Positions 21,500 through 32,559 of a stretch of DNA of 64,000 nt are shown here, piece after piece. The notes under the pieces are model-generated. The model worked only from the letters and a program-made list of their open reading frames with translations. It ran no database searches and was not told the origin of the DNA. Location of the stretch: positions 1,548,128-1,612,127 of the forward strand of contig CM055107.1 in NCBI GenBank assembly GCA_029204225.1. Reading direction: 5' to 3'. Both the position numbers and the translations under genes were made by a program. Source of the stretch: Diphasiastrum complanatum. Its lineage: Eukaryota; Streptophyta; Lycopodiopsida; Lycopodiales; Lycopodiaceae. Numbering within the stretch: position 1 is the first letter of the stretch; each line of letters opens with the position of its first letter.

Positions 21500-22780
21500 G
21501 CAGAGATTTGGTTTCCTATAATAACTGATTTGAATTGCTGATAATTAAAAAATCATCAACATATAATGCTATTATAACATAGCTTGATCCTTTACGCTTG
21601 AGATATACACTAGAGTCTGCGGAGCAAGAAGTTAAATTATGCTGCAACAAGAAGTGATTGATATTGTCATACCAGGCCCTAGGAGCTTGCTTAAGACCAT
21701 ATAACGCCTTATGCAATTTACATACCAAATGCTCTTTGCCTTGAAGGACGTAACCTTATGGTTAATAAATGAATATGTCTTCTTGTATGTATCCATGAAG
21801 GAATGTTGTCTAACCGTCCATTTGGTGAATGTCCAGATCTTGTGCAGCGGCTATAGCCAGCAAGCTGCAAATAGATTGATGCTTTATCACTGGACTGAAG
21901 GTGTCAGTGTAATCTATTCCATAGACTTGCTCAAAACCTTTAACCACTAAATGAGCTTTCCATTTGGATAGTGATTCATCTGGCTTATGCTTTAGCTTGA
22001 AAATCCATTTAGAGTCAATAGGTTTTATACCTTCAGGAGGATTGATAAGACTCCAGGTCTTGTTCTTCATCAAGGAATGGTACTCAACATCCATGGCAGC
22101 TTTCCATTCGTCTGCATTGGACATTGACAGTGCTTCTGCAACAGTGGCAAGTTTATCATGGCTGATGAACGCCTGAGGGGTGAAACGATCAAATTGCTGT
22201 CGTTGTCTTGCGGACCTTCTAATTGCAGATGCTTGAGTGGATGTTTCTCCTGGGTACATGACTGGGATAGCTTCAGCTTGTGGTTGAACAGTCGTGGGTC
22301 TAAGCCCATCGATGGTGAGTGGAGCTATTGGGACAAACTCCTGCACTTGAACATTTGTAGGTCGATGCCTATCGATGGAGCTTCTGTGACAGACTCATGT
22401 ATTGGCTGCTTCTGCTTAAAATCATGGAATTTGTCTTCAAAAAAGGCAACATCACGGTTGACTGAGATCTGACCTGTATCAACATCATAGATACGATATG
22501 CCTTGGAGACATCCAAATACACGTAAGTGTTTCAGACTTGGTTTGTAGCCATACTAGGCTTCAAATGGTGTCTTGGAATCGACTGCCTTAGTGCTGGAAT
22601 AATTTTGTAGATAGCAGGTTGTGGAAATTGCTTCTATCCAAAAGTTCTGGGGTAATTAAGCATTGACAGTCATGGATCGTGCAGTTTCCAGTAGTGTGCG
22701 GCCCTTTCACTCACTTTCGCTCAGGAGTGTAGCTGGTTGTGAACTGATGGTGAATGCCACATGATAAAAGGTAGTCCGCC
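21500..22780 (-). pseudogene. Copia C integrase end and RT, interrupted
   Basis: 22346-21810 encodes the INT-RT linker and RT start: RRSARQRQQFDRFTP, EWKAAMDVEYHSLMKNKTWSL, DSKWIFKLKHKPD, KAHLVVKGFEQVYGIDY and DTFSPV. 21728-21516 continues with KLHKALYGLKQAPRAWY and the catalytic IALYVDDFLIIS. Upstream (22780-22350) the integrase C-terminus is in pieces. RT stops after SNSNQLL, where the copia B LTR begins. The RT catalytic pair is preserved but the frame is broken in at least three places. Confidence 0.82.
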
Positions 22781-22788
22781 ATTTCATT

Positions 22789-23691
22789 TTATAAGTACTC
22801 TCCCTCTGAATCAGACCGTAGGGCCTTGATTCTCTGACCAGTTTGATTCTCAGCATATTGCTTGAATTCTTTGAAGCAATTGAATGTTTCTAACTTGTTC
22901 TTTATGAACATGACTCTGGTAAATCGGGAGTAGTCATCAATGAATGTAATAAAATATAGAGCTTGACCCAAGGAAGGTACGCTCATAGGACCACATAGGT
23001 CATTGTGAATCAGTGACAGAATGGACTTTGCTCTCCTGGCCTGTCCTCTTGGAAATTTAGTTCTAGCTTGTTTTCCTAGTAAAAAAATTTCACAGACAGT
23101 CTGATTAGTTGTAGAAACAGCATTGATATTCATATCCTTGACCATTTTGTTATGGTGCATGTACAAGATTGAACGCATGTTTAAGTGACCTAGTCTTTGA
23201 TGCCAAACATGAGCATATGTACTACTCACAAAAAGTGCATAATCGTGACTCAAAATGTATAAATTTTTTTCTTTGTGTGCAAAGAGGATTTCATTGGAAT
23301 TTCCATCAATAATAGTATATCGACTAGCAGTAAACAAAGCTCTATAGCCTTGATAAGTGATCTTGCTAATAGATAATGAGTTCTTTGTTAACTTGGGTAC
23401 GTAAAGTACACCATCTAATTGTCTAGTGATGTTGTCAGGGAACTTGAGTCGGACAATTCCTTGGCCTTCGACTTTGTGTGAATTTGAGTCGCCGAAGAAA
23501 AGGTACTTTGAATCAGTTGTTGTGAGAGTAGAAAACAGGTTCTTACATGGCGTCATGTGTTGTGAAGCACCTGAATCAAGATACCATTGATAGGAATCTC
23601 TACTTGGTTGGTCTTGTACCTTGTCATCCTCTTGAAAATTTTTGACAAAGTCGGAACCTCCTTGTCCATAGCCAACCCCAAATTTTTCCAT
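22789..23691 (-). CDS. Copia C protease to integrase
   Basis: A 300-residue frame with the protease site WYLDSGASQHMTP, KLTKNSLSISKI, pre-integrase HVWHQRLGHLNMRS, LIHNDLCGPM, FITFIDDYSRFTRVMF and ALRSDSEGEYL, where it ends. The second catalytic Asp is kept; the third (E) region lies in the broken part downstream. The 5' end is cut at about 23690, where the unrelated coiled-coil ORF begins, so gag is missing. Confidence 0.82.
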   Translation of the reverse strand: MEKFGVGYGQGGSDFVKNFQEDDKVQDQPSRDSYQWYLDSGASQHMTPCKNLFSTLTTTDSKYLFFGDSNSHKVEGQGIVRLKFPDNITRQLDGVLYVPKLTKNSLSISKITYQGYRALFTASRYTIIDGNSNEILFAHKEKNLYILSHDYALFVSSTYAHVWHQRLGHLNMRSILYMHHNKMVKDMNINAVSTTNQTVCEIFLLGKQARTKFPRGQARRAKSILSLIHNDLCGPMSVPSLGQALYFITFIDDYSRFTRVMFIKNKLETFNCFKEFKQYAENQTGQRIKALRSDSEGEYL

Positions 23692-26049
23692 TTATTACTT
23701 CGCGGCATTGGCACGTAATAGGGATCTACCCGCAATTGGCGAGGGATGGCGACGTAACTCCTAGTTGATGCCAAAGTTTTTTTCAAAAATAGTGATTCTC
23801 CATGCCGGCTGCTCTCCCAATGCAGGTATTTTATCCAACAATTTGCCGGCCTCTATCTCAGAGGTCTTAAACTTCAGAATCCATCCACCACGCGAGGACT
23901 CATGCAAATGTTGCTTTAAGAAGGTCTGGATCTGGTCCTCGACGCTGATGGGCCTTTTGAATAGAGGTGTGGTCCTTGATGAGGATGGACATGCTTGTAC
24001 TGCCGGTAAGATTGGCGGTGGTTCGCTTATATCTGGAGCTCCCCCCTAGTCCATGCTTGAATCTACCACTATATCCATTGGTACAGCTTCTTGGCACGAA
24101 GGGGAGAATTGCGGCATTAGCCTTTGCCAACTCGGTTGAAGCTGCTCCTTTGAACCTGTCAAAGCGGCCTTGAAATCCCTGAAGGGCCACTTTGTATGTC
24201 TCCACTTTCTTGAACAAATACGCAATCTCCGTCGGTGTGATCGAATGATCTGGTATTTGTGTTTGAAGATACACATCACGTTCAAGGGTGGTCGCATCCA
24301 ATTCACCTTGAAGCCACATGCGATCTTGTTCGGCCATCTATAATTGACCCTTCAACAGCTGCACCTGTTGCTTTGCATCTTGCACGGCCTTATCCACCTG
24401 ATCATGAGCGGATGTCAGGACATTTTGCAGGGAGTTGATGTAGTCTTCCAAGCGATCAGCTTGTTGCTGGGCCAATTTCTTTTCGGCTTCAGCCTTGTCT
24501 TCATGTTGTTTGGCAATCTTTAACTCTTGATCCAACTGGACAATTTTCTGGCTGATTAGAGTGTTTTTGGACCCCATCTCGGAGATTCTCTACTCCATTT
24601 CCTTCTTCTTATCCAACATAGACTGGATCACTTGCGCAAGGCTTGAAACCAAACCTAGAGCATCACCATAATCGATGGTCGTGGAGGCGGCAGTAGTAGG
24701 AGGACCTGATGGTACTATCCTTGGTAGGCGTGGAATAGGTGCCACTAGTTCTTCTTCTTCAAAAATTTTCTCCTCTTCAAATCCCTCAGGCATTGTGGCG
24801 TCGAACTGTTTCGGTGATTTCACAGCTTTGTCGACCCAAAGTGCGGCTGGGCTATCTTTCGTGTGAGGTTGCTGGCTGACATCTTCAACACCAACAATAG
24901 ATTCATGGATATGTCTAAATCCTCTTCCAGGGGATTGGAGTTCAAAGGGCGTAGGGCTCTGGGGCATTTCAAAAATTTTGGTGGCCCCAAGGGGGTCGGA
25001 ATCATCGAACATATCCATAAAGAACTGTGTGTTTGGTGAGGTGGCTTCGGTGTGTGGGGTGAGGCGGCCTGGGCAGCTGTGATGGGAATGGTAGGCCCAA
25101 TGGTCACAGACTATCCTTGAATGGAAGTAGAGTCGAGGGAAGCATCAGAGGCTGGGGGAATGGGAAGTTCAGTGCGAACAACAACAGGGGGTGGAAGTGC
25201 AGCTGACGAGGTATGCCTAGTGCGACGTTGTGACGTGGAAGGCGAGTCAGGAATAATGATCTCGCTACGTGGACAACGACGACCATGAGAACTCGAGGCC
25301 TGGTGAGATGACTCTGCCGGTGCGTCTTCGTAGACCGAAAGCACGGAATCCAGGTGGAAGCCATGGATTCTGTTTTCTAAGTGGGAAGCGGCTAAAAGGA
25401 ACAATAAAGAGCCAGCAGCGAACTGCTGCCTAGTATTGGCCTTAATAGCTCGTTTGAGCTCATCAGAAACAGTCTTGAACCAATTATATGGTTCAAGAGG
25501 GGCTTTGGCCAACTTGGTGTGGGACTCCACTATCCTATGGAGGATATGTGATGTGATGCGGTCTTTTTAGAGGTTGCCAACCATCAGGAAGCTGTTCGGT
25601 AGCTGGGCAGTAGCGTGGATTGAAGGCTCAATGATGGCTTCCAGAAGGTAGCCGTCGTTGGTCCAGTGCAGATCATTGGTGAGGTCAATATATGGCTTGA
25701 TGGCCTATTTGGCGTGCTTGTGATTGGGTGAGGCCTGCATGCCAGATGCTATACCTATAGTTGCAAGGGCGGCCTCAATGACGCTCACCTTGTGTGTGGC
25801 TCCCTGGAAAGTGATATAAAATTTAGATTTCTCTTCCTTCCATGTAATGAAAGCAAGAGTGATAAATTCCATATTGATGTGACCAGAAAAGGCTTTCTCA
25901 TGAATACCCATTGCAGTGAGCAGAGGCTCCACAAGGGTCATCCACTGAGTGACCATGCTTGTGCTAGGAAGGATCATGATGTTCGTTGCAGATGGGACAT
26001 CACGATGGATAGCATAACGCGGAGACTGGGAAGTATCGGTAGAAGACAT
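23692..26049 (-). pseudogene. Coiled-coil ORF of LTR element D (unrecognised family)
   Basis: From an ATG at 26049 (MSSTDTSQSP) the minus strand encodes a long protein broken by a few in-frame stops (near 25705, 25560, 24590, 24338) and one frame change near 25020. In order: an N-terminal globular region (ALATIGIASGMQ, PNSFLMVGNL), a P/S-rich hinge, an acidic segment, a heptad-like coiled coil (LISQKIVQLDQELKIAKQ, AEKKLAQQQADRLEDYI), ELDATTLERDVYLQTQ, and a C-terminal RSYVAIPRQLRVDPYYVPMP. Homologous blocks in the same order lie at 51.6-52.8 kb next to a tRNA-Asp-type LTR, so this is probably that family's own protein. No protease, RT or integrase motif is seen. I do not recognise the function. 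Confidence 0.6.
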
Positions 26050-26667
26050 GATGATCCGAAAGAAAAGATAAAACCCGTAAAAGTGTCTCAGAAAGTAGTG
26101 CAGGAATTTTGGAAGGCTTTGGTTGCGGTAAAAATTCGCAAGAGCTTCGCTAACACAAGTGAGGAATGAATCGAATTCAGTAAACTTATAGGTGAATTTG
26201 GTGGATCTATTACACTGAATACTAGTTTGGCTGATCAGTTCTGAACAAACATTTGCAGCATGTACAATACTGTGATAATAGGGTATAAAAATCTCGGCGA
26301 AGGTTTCTAGGGATCTGAACCTATCAGACGAACGTTTTCCAGGCCTGGCGAAGGATGATGAACCTTTGCCCAGAAGGGTCCTTTGCCCAGATATTGTCAT
26401 AAATGTATTTTTCCAAGACCTGGACCTATGGACAACCTAATTTTGACATTTTAAGATCATCTAACAGGTCGGCGAAGGTTAATAATGAGGTTAAGATGCT
26501 CGGCGAAAGTTCCCAAGGTTGTCTTTTTCCAAAAAACTCAGCAAATTAAGTACTATAAAACAAAAAATTGAAAAACAAATAAAATTAAAAGAAAAAATGA
26601 CTATTCCACCGATCAAGCCATGAGAGCACAACATCAGGATGTCGGTTCTTCTTTTCACCAAAAAAGA
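26050..26667 (-). other. Leader region of element D
   Basis: Sequence upstream of the coiled-coil ORF, with GGCGAAGG-type short repeats at about 26290-26520. It is interrupted at 26667 by element E and resumes at 28929. Confidence 0.4.
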
Positions 26668-27400
26668 TGTTGAAGGGTTTGCATATTCCAAGGCAACCCT
26701 AACCCTAGTTAATAAGTGAGAGGGATTTGGCACCCTGTGTGTGTAAGTCCAACCCAATGATCACATAGTTATTTGATTAATTAGAATGTTAATAAAAGGA
26801 CTTTAGGCCTATATTGCGGGACTTTTAATGTCGCAGGGCCTAAATGTCAAGTTAGTGAATAAAGTTGGGGTTCCCTCCAATTTTGATGGTTCCCACACTT
26901 TTTTAAATTTGAATAAAAAGAGAGGCAAGACTGGACCAATAGGATTCAGAGGCCAGGGTCCTCCTCTCTACTATAAAAAGGGACCAACTCGAGTTGTTCC
27001 TCATGTCCATTTCCTCATTTCAATAAAGTAGATTCGTTCTCTTTAGAAATGGATCTTTTCCTCCATTTTTCATGCTTTTTTTGGTATTTGCTAATTGTTG
27101 GATTTGATCATTATTGGGACTGCTATTTCTTATGCTTTGGTGAGAGAGAAAAGGAGAGAGAGAAGAGTAAGTTTCTATCATTGTTGTGGATTTCGGGTTA
27201 ATGGAAGTAGGGTTAATGGATGTAGTGTTAATGCTTAGTGTTAATGGATGTTAGTGTTAGATCCTCCATTCATGTTGAAATTTGAACTATACTATCGCTC
27301 TCATGGGAACGAACCTCCGCGTGACAACTAACTCCGTCTCTTTGATGCTAGATTAACTAGATCTTGGATTCACATTAGGCAAGGAAAGAAACCCACTACA
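26668..27400 (+). repeat. 5' LTR of element E
   Basis: 733 bp, starting TGTTGAAGGGTTTGC and ending GAAACCCACTACA. A TATA-like CTATAAAAAG lies near 26970. It differs from its partner by scattered substitutions only. Confidence 0.93.
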
Positions 27401-27404
27401 ATTT

Positions 27405-27422
27405 TGGCGCCGTTGCCGGGGA
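27405..27422 (+). other. tRNA-Asp primer binding site
   Basis: TGGCGCCGTTGCCGGGGA, four bases after the LTR end, is the exact complement of the 3' end of plant tRNA-Asp(GUC). Athila/Tat-type Ty3/gypsy elements commonly use this primer, which places the family near that group. Confidence 0.9.
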
Positions 27423-28195
27423 GCTACGCCAATTTTTCAGTTTGCAGCATGTTTGGTTGATGGTTAGCTTGCATTAGGCATCTTGTCGTGGCATGCTAGG
27501 GTTAGCTTTGCATTATGGATGTGATTTGTGAGAGTTATGTCCAAAAACGTTCAAAAAATGAGTGGTGACTGTATTTTTTGTTTTTTTTTTTAAATTTTTT
27601 GCCTCTTTTTTATTCAATTTCCGCCCTATTTTCTGTTTCCTATAATTCAATTTGAATAGGTAGGATTGTAGAGCATTAAAAGGGCTTTCTTTCCGTTTAT
27701 TTTTTTTTAATTCCGTTTAGTATTGAGCAAGTTACAAATTTTTGAAATTGGCAACAAAATTCTGTAAACTTGTCAAAAACCAGAAACTTCCAGATTCGTT
27801 TTTTTTTTGCCCTGTTTGATTCATTTTTCGCCCAACCTTTTGTTCTCTATAATTCCATCTGAATAGCTAGAGTTGTAGAGCATTGAAAGGGCTTTTTGGA
27901 GATATAATTTTTTTCTCATTTCGTTACATATTGAGGAAGTTACAAATTTGAAAATGTCAAAAAAAAGAAATTCTGCAGTTACCTTGTCGTTAGCTTCAAC
28001 AATGTCATTGCTAGCAGGTGCGCCTATCTACAAGGATCAACATCAACAAGCATTATCTTGGGATCTTTTTTTGGATGGTGTCGACTACCCATTTGTCAAT
28101 GCACAAGGTTATCATGAATGGCCACCAGACCCATATGGCTATTCAAGCGTCGAGGTTGGTGTCGTGGGACCGCCACTAGTTTTGGTGGGGGATAC

Positions 28196-28928
28196 TGTTG
28201 AAGGGTTTGCGGATTCCAAGGCAACCCTAATCTTAGTTAATAAGTGAGAGGGATTTGTCACCCTGCGTGTGTAAGTCCAACCCAATGATCACATAGTTAT
28301 TTGATTAATTAGGATGTTAATAAAAGGACTTTAGGCCTATTTTGCGGGACTTTTAATGTCGCAGGGCCTAAATGTCAAGTTAGTGAATAAAGTTGGGTTT
28401 CCCTCCAATTTTGATGGTTCCCACACTTTTTTAAATTTGAATAAAAAGAGAGGCAAGACTGGACCAATAGGATTCAGAGGCCAGGGTCCTTCTCTCTACT
28501 ATAAAAAGGGACCAACTCGAGTTGTTCCTCATGTTCATTTCCTCATTTCAATAAAGCAGATTGGTTCTCTTTAGAAATGGATCTTTTCCTCCATTTTTCA
28601 TGCTTTCTTTGGTATTTGCTAATTGTTGGATTTGATCATTATTGGGATTGCTATTTCTTATGCTTTGGTGAGAGAGAAAAGGAGAGAGAGAAGAGTAAGT
28701 TTTTATCATTGTTGTGGATTTAGGGTTAATAAAAGTAGGGTTAATGGATGTAGTGTTAATGCTTAGTGTTAATGGATGTTAGTGTTAGATCCTCCATTCA
28801 TGTTGAAATTTGAACTATACTATCGCTCTCATGGAAACGAACCTCCGCGTGACAACTAACTACGTCTCTTTGATGCTAGATTGACTAGATCTTGGATTCA
28901 GGTTAGGCAAGGAAAGAAACCCACTACA
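28196..28928 (+). repeat. 3' LTR of element E
   Basis: 733 bp, same length as the left copy. The preceding GTCGTGGGACCGCCAC...GGTGGGGGATA segment is also found before the LTR at 53255. Confidence 0.93.
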
Positions 28929-29160
28929 AAAGAATTACGGATTAAACATAGGATACAGGAGAGCGGACTGCGAGTGCGTTGATGAACGCCACTCTTGCTC
29001 AGCCGCGACATGCTTGGCTTGTATGTCCAGAATTTGGTTTTGTAGCAAGTTCAAAGTCTGAACAAGTTGATTAGTATCTACATCAGGAGGGAGGTGGTGA
29101 AGATGGTCCTGCACCCGAGGGCATAGCAGAATCCATGGCGCACTAAGGAAGGAGACAAGG
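28929..29160 (-). pseudogene. Retroelement gag N-terminus (upstream part of D)
   Basis: The minus strand encodes MDSAMPSGAGPSSPPP and, after one frame change, PPDVDTNQLVQTLNLLQNQI and LDIQAKHVAAEQEW, which looks like the start of a Ty3/gypsy gag. It is continuous with the D leader across element E once the AAAGA duplication is taken out. The frame then decays. Confidence 0.5.
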
Positions 29161-29740
29161 GAACAACGACAAGGGCTTCACAACAAAATGGCTTAGAGAG
29201 CTCGAGAAAACTACTCATGGAGACTAGGCCACAATTAAGCTCCTCAATGGTGAAGATGGAGTCTATACCCCCCATTCCACTCCTTCTCTTTCATTTTTGG
29301 CCTTGCTGGGTGGCGGGCCTTATGCTCACCTCCTAGCAAGCACATGGGCCCAAAAACAAGTGGCATCCTCTTATGGGCTCCACCTTCGCTCAAAACACAT
29401 GGCCACCACCCTCCCTATGCCACCTCACCCAAGGGTCACTTGGGTCACGTCCACACTCAACTTTTGGGTCACCGCCTTAATCTCTGAGCCTTATGACCCA
29501 AAGAAACACCTAGAACTCCTCTAACGCTTGTCTTTAGGCTTAGGAGTTGCAAGTAGAATTTTTATAAAAATCAATTAAAAAATAAAAAAGTTTCATTTTG
29601 TTAAAATTTACAACTATGAAAAAACACAAGCTATTATATATATTTTATTTTAGAATTTCTCTCTATTGCAAAATTCCAAATGTCAAAAAATTCTTGATTA
29701 ATTTTTTTTAAGAATAATTTTCGATTGTCGAACTTTCAAG
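29161..29740. other. No gene seen
   Basis: Probably untranslated leader of the preceding gag on the minus strand, then AT-rich sequence. No firm feature. Confidence 0.3.
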
Positions 29741-30790
29741 CTTCACCTTTTGATGTGAAGCTAAAGCAACAAGTAGGCGTAGAGTATTCCACTTACATAC
29801 TGGCGCAAAGGTCTCCTCATAGTCAATGCCTTTACTTTGTGCATAGCCTTTGATCACCAATCTTGCCTTGTGCTTTGCTATACTACCATCTGCATGGTAC
29901 TTAGTCTTGTATACCCATTTGCAACCAATGGGTTTCTACTAAGTCCCATGTGCTATGCTTAGCAATTGACTACATCTCCTCTCCCATGGTCTTGACCCAA
30001 ATGTCATCATCCTTTGCTTCACCATAAGTCCAAGGTTCTTTGCTTTGAATAATGCTAGATAAGAGAGCATAATTTGCTTCATGCCTTTCAGCTTGTGTCT
30101 TCTCTCTTGTTGATCTTCATAGCTCTCCCTGGCTAGATGATCCTGGAAAGTCATCCATGTCGCGGCTCTCCAACAATCTCTCAAACCACTTAGGGAGCTT
30201 CCTGTCAGGTGATCGGCTTCTTGGTGAAAATGTATCCCACGATACATCTTTCTCCTTGCGTTTGTCACCTGCAACTTCAATCCTTCTTGCACCAAAAGAT
30301 TTGTCTCTACCTATCCAACCTGTCTCTTGAGGTTGAGTAGTAGTATCTTGAGATGTATCCTCATATTCATCACTCGGAAGGTCAATGAATGGATTATCAT
30401 CAGGAGGTATCCTCACTATACCATCTTTTCCACTGGATGTGTCTATCTTCTCAGCATGCTCATCTTCATACATCTTGGATTCATCAAAAATAACATCACG
30501 ACTTACATGGATTTTGTTTTCCACTGGATCAAAACATCTATAGCCCTTCACACGTTCATCATATCCTAGGAATATATACTTGATAGCTTTCACATCAAGT
30601 TTACGTCTCTCTTCCTTAGGAATGTGTACAAAGGCCTTACATCCAAAGATTTGCAAGTGGTTCACCTTTGGCTTCTTCTTCATGAATGCTTCCTAAGGTG
30701 TTATCTTTGGTATGGCAATATTAGGACTTCTATTTTGGAGATAGACTACCGTACTGCATGATTATGACCAAATATCTTTTGGTAGTTTGC
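29740..30790 (-). pseudogene. Copia F integrase end to RT start
   Basis: 30683-30117 encodes KVNHLQIFGCKAFVHIPKEE, AIKYIFLGYDERVKGYRCFD and NKIHVSRDVIFDESKM, then an acidic linker with RSRSPDRKLPKWFERLLESR. Beyond a frame break, 30060-29750 holds the RT start (EPWTYGEAKDDD...WVKTMGEEM). Upstream of 30683 a stop-containing QNRSPNIAIPKITP block completes the integrase C-terminus. Both ends are cut: on the right by Penelope-like copy 1, on the left by unrelated DNA at about 29740. Confidence 0.8.
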
Positions 30791-30796
30791 TTTTCA

Positions 30797-30981
30797 GAAA
30801 AATGGTTTTATGAGAGAAAAGCTTTGCCTTATCATTAACAAACTGCTTTTGACTAATACTTTTCCAGGTTTGTCCTATGATCTACCACAATGTATTAAAG
30901 GTTTGATGGTGGGCAATTAGCTATCCCTTATGGGGAGCTAACTGCCCCCTAAGGGTTCACTAGCTGCGGGTCGGTTGGTGG

Positions 30982-31071
<90 letters not shown>

Positions 31072-31769
31072 GGACTCTTCTTTATCAGAAATTACCACCC
31101 TTGGTCATGTTATAAACAAACATATATGGTTTGGGGGTGCTAAAACTTTTTTGCCAACCCAATTTTTCTTCATACATTTCAAAAATATTTTCCCACCATT
31201 TTTGGCTGGAAGGGAGCTTCCACGATACTTCCTATGAAACCACTATATGTAGCCTGTTCTCGAAGGAGATTCTTCTACTATACGGTGAGAAGAAGGTTGG
31301 AAGAGATGGCGCCCTCCCTGGCTTGGAGTTATCTGTTTTAACTCTATGGTATGTGGTTCTGCTCGTTTCATATATGTGCATTCATCTTGTATATACGTAT
31401 GATGGTTATCAGTTGTTCTAGATGATGAATGGGAATGTATGAACCCGTTGTCCAGCGATGGATCAATGAGGGTTCATACAACTTGTGTTTGGCATGATAT
31501 GTACTTCATATACTATCCGTTGTCCAGCGATGGACCAGCGATGAAGCTTGCTCAGTTTTGGAGTGGCTTGTTGAAGATAGATATGTTGTTGAATATTACC
31601 TCCCACATACTTCATACTGCATGTTAATAATAGTTTTACATCATATGTGATAAGCTGAGATAGAAGCTTCATAATGACCAGCGATGAAGCACTTCCTTTC
31701 TCATGAATGGTTGTTTGGTTTCAATCTCCTTATCATGGATATAAATGGATGATATCTCAGTGTGATAAC
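30797..31769 (+). mobile_element. Penelope-like copy 1, 3' part, left of copia H
   Basis: Begins inside the C-terminal coding region (FMREKLCLIINKLLLTNTF, DLPQCIKGLM, stop) and continues through the CT tract and 3' tail. It is the reverse complement of 59.4-58.4 kb and 61.7-60.6 kb. A 96-codon open frame (31131-31421) matches those at 59068-58778 and 61439-61146. Several TCCAGCGATGGA motifs follow. The copy continues at 37917 after the inserted copia. Confidence 0.8.
30984..31069. repeat. (CT)n tract in Penelope-like copy 1
   Basis: About 86 bp of CT, placed about 70 bp after the coding stop, the same place as in copies 2 and 3 (CT in the sense of the element each time). Confidence 0.95.
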
Positions 31770-32506
31770 TGTTGAATTTCACTCGTGTGGACTGTCCACT
31801 ACATGTACTTGTGATCTCCTAAGGTGTGTAGATGCACCAAGATCAAGACTAGATTGAGATTCAAGATCAATCTTGAATCCTATGGCAAAAACACACTACT
31901 ACATGCATTCAATCACTTCCAACTCTCACTCACACGTGTGGGAAGTATTCAAAAAATAATCTAAGTAAAAACAAGCTGCTCTCCTTGGGTAGAGAGAGAA
32001 AATGCATCATGAGCTCTCGGGTAGAGAGAGAAAGCTAGAAATCCAATAACTCACTAAATCCATGAAATCACCAAATCAATTAGCTTCAAAATGAGGAGTA
32101 CAATGATACTAGTAGGTCCACGAGCTACCACTATGCTTAACTATGATTGGACCATATTTTGTCACCTCTTGATCCTATTGGATCATCGATTCATGCACCT
32201 CTTAATTCTATTGGACTATATTCAAGCACACCTCAATCTCCTATTGGACCTCACAAGGTTCCACCTCTAAATCCTATTGGACCTCTTGGAATTCATCAAA
32301 CAAAAACTTTACACTTGTCTACATTCTAATTGGCAAGTGTTTAGCCTCTTACTCTATTTTGGCTCAATAGTGGCATTACAAGTGGAAATGCATAATTTGC
32401 CATCTATGCCAAATTTATTCCTATCAACATCCTACACCTAGATGCTTGATGTAAAAAACATAAGACCCCTATATCTAACATAGATAATCTTTTTCAATTC
32501 TTCACA
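31770..32506 (-). repeat. 3' LTR of copia H
   Basis: 737 bp; contains ACACGTGT-type sites and paired CTCACTAAATCCATGAAATC/GGGTAGAGAGAG stretches. It is 4 bp longer than its partner because of small indels near its start. Confidence 0.93.
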
Positions 32507-32514
32507 CTCCTCCT
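32507..32514 (-). other. Polypurine tract of copia H
   Basis: AGGAGGAG on the minus strand directly before the LTR, the usual plus-strand priming site. Confidence 0.7.
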
Positions 32515-32559
32515 AAAAAATTATCTATGAAAATTTGAGCATTGATCTTGATATAACTC

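Larger units (their letters stand above)
26668..28928 (+). mobile_element. Complete non-autonomous LTR element E
   Basis: Two 733-bp direct repeats (26668-27400 and 28196-28928), both TG...CA, are flanked by the perfect 5-bp duplication AAAGA (26663-26667/28929-28933). A tRNA-Asp primer site follows the left LTR, and a G-rich purine tract (GGTGGGGGATA) ends beside the right LTR at 28196. The 795-bp interior holds no gag or pol. It contains an imperfect direct repeat (about 27593-27760 and 27800-27955). An open frame at 27948-28247 runs into the LTR and is not a retroelement protein I know. The LTR and purine-tract sequences match element G at 53.2-54.06 kb, so E looks like a small deletion derivative of that family. 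Confidence 0.92.

Noticed and set aside
27405..27422. tRNA-Asp 3'-end match considered as a tRNA gene
   Set aside because: Only the 18-base complement is present, right after an LTR; no cloverleaf. It is a primer binding site.
31400..31769. Hammerhead ribozyme in the Penelope-like tail (known in some Penelope-like elements)
   Set aside because: No CTGANGA...GAAA core could be found by eye on the element strand; CGATGAAG in the repeated motif does not fit.
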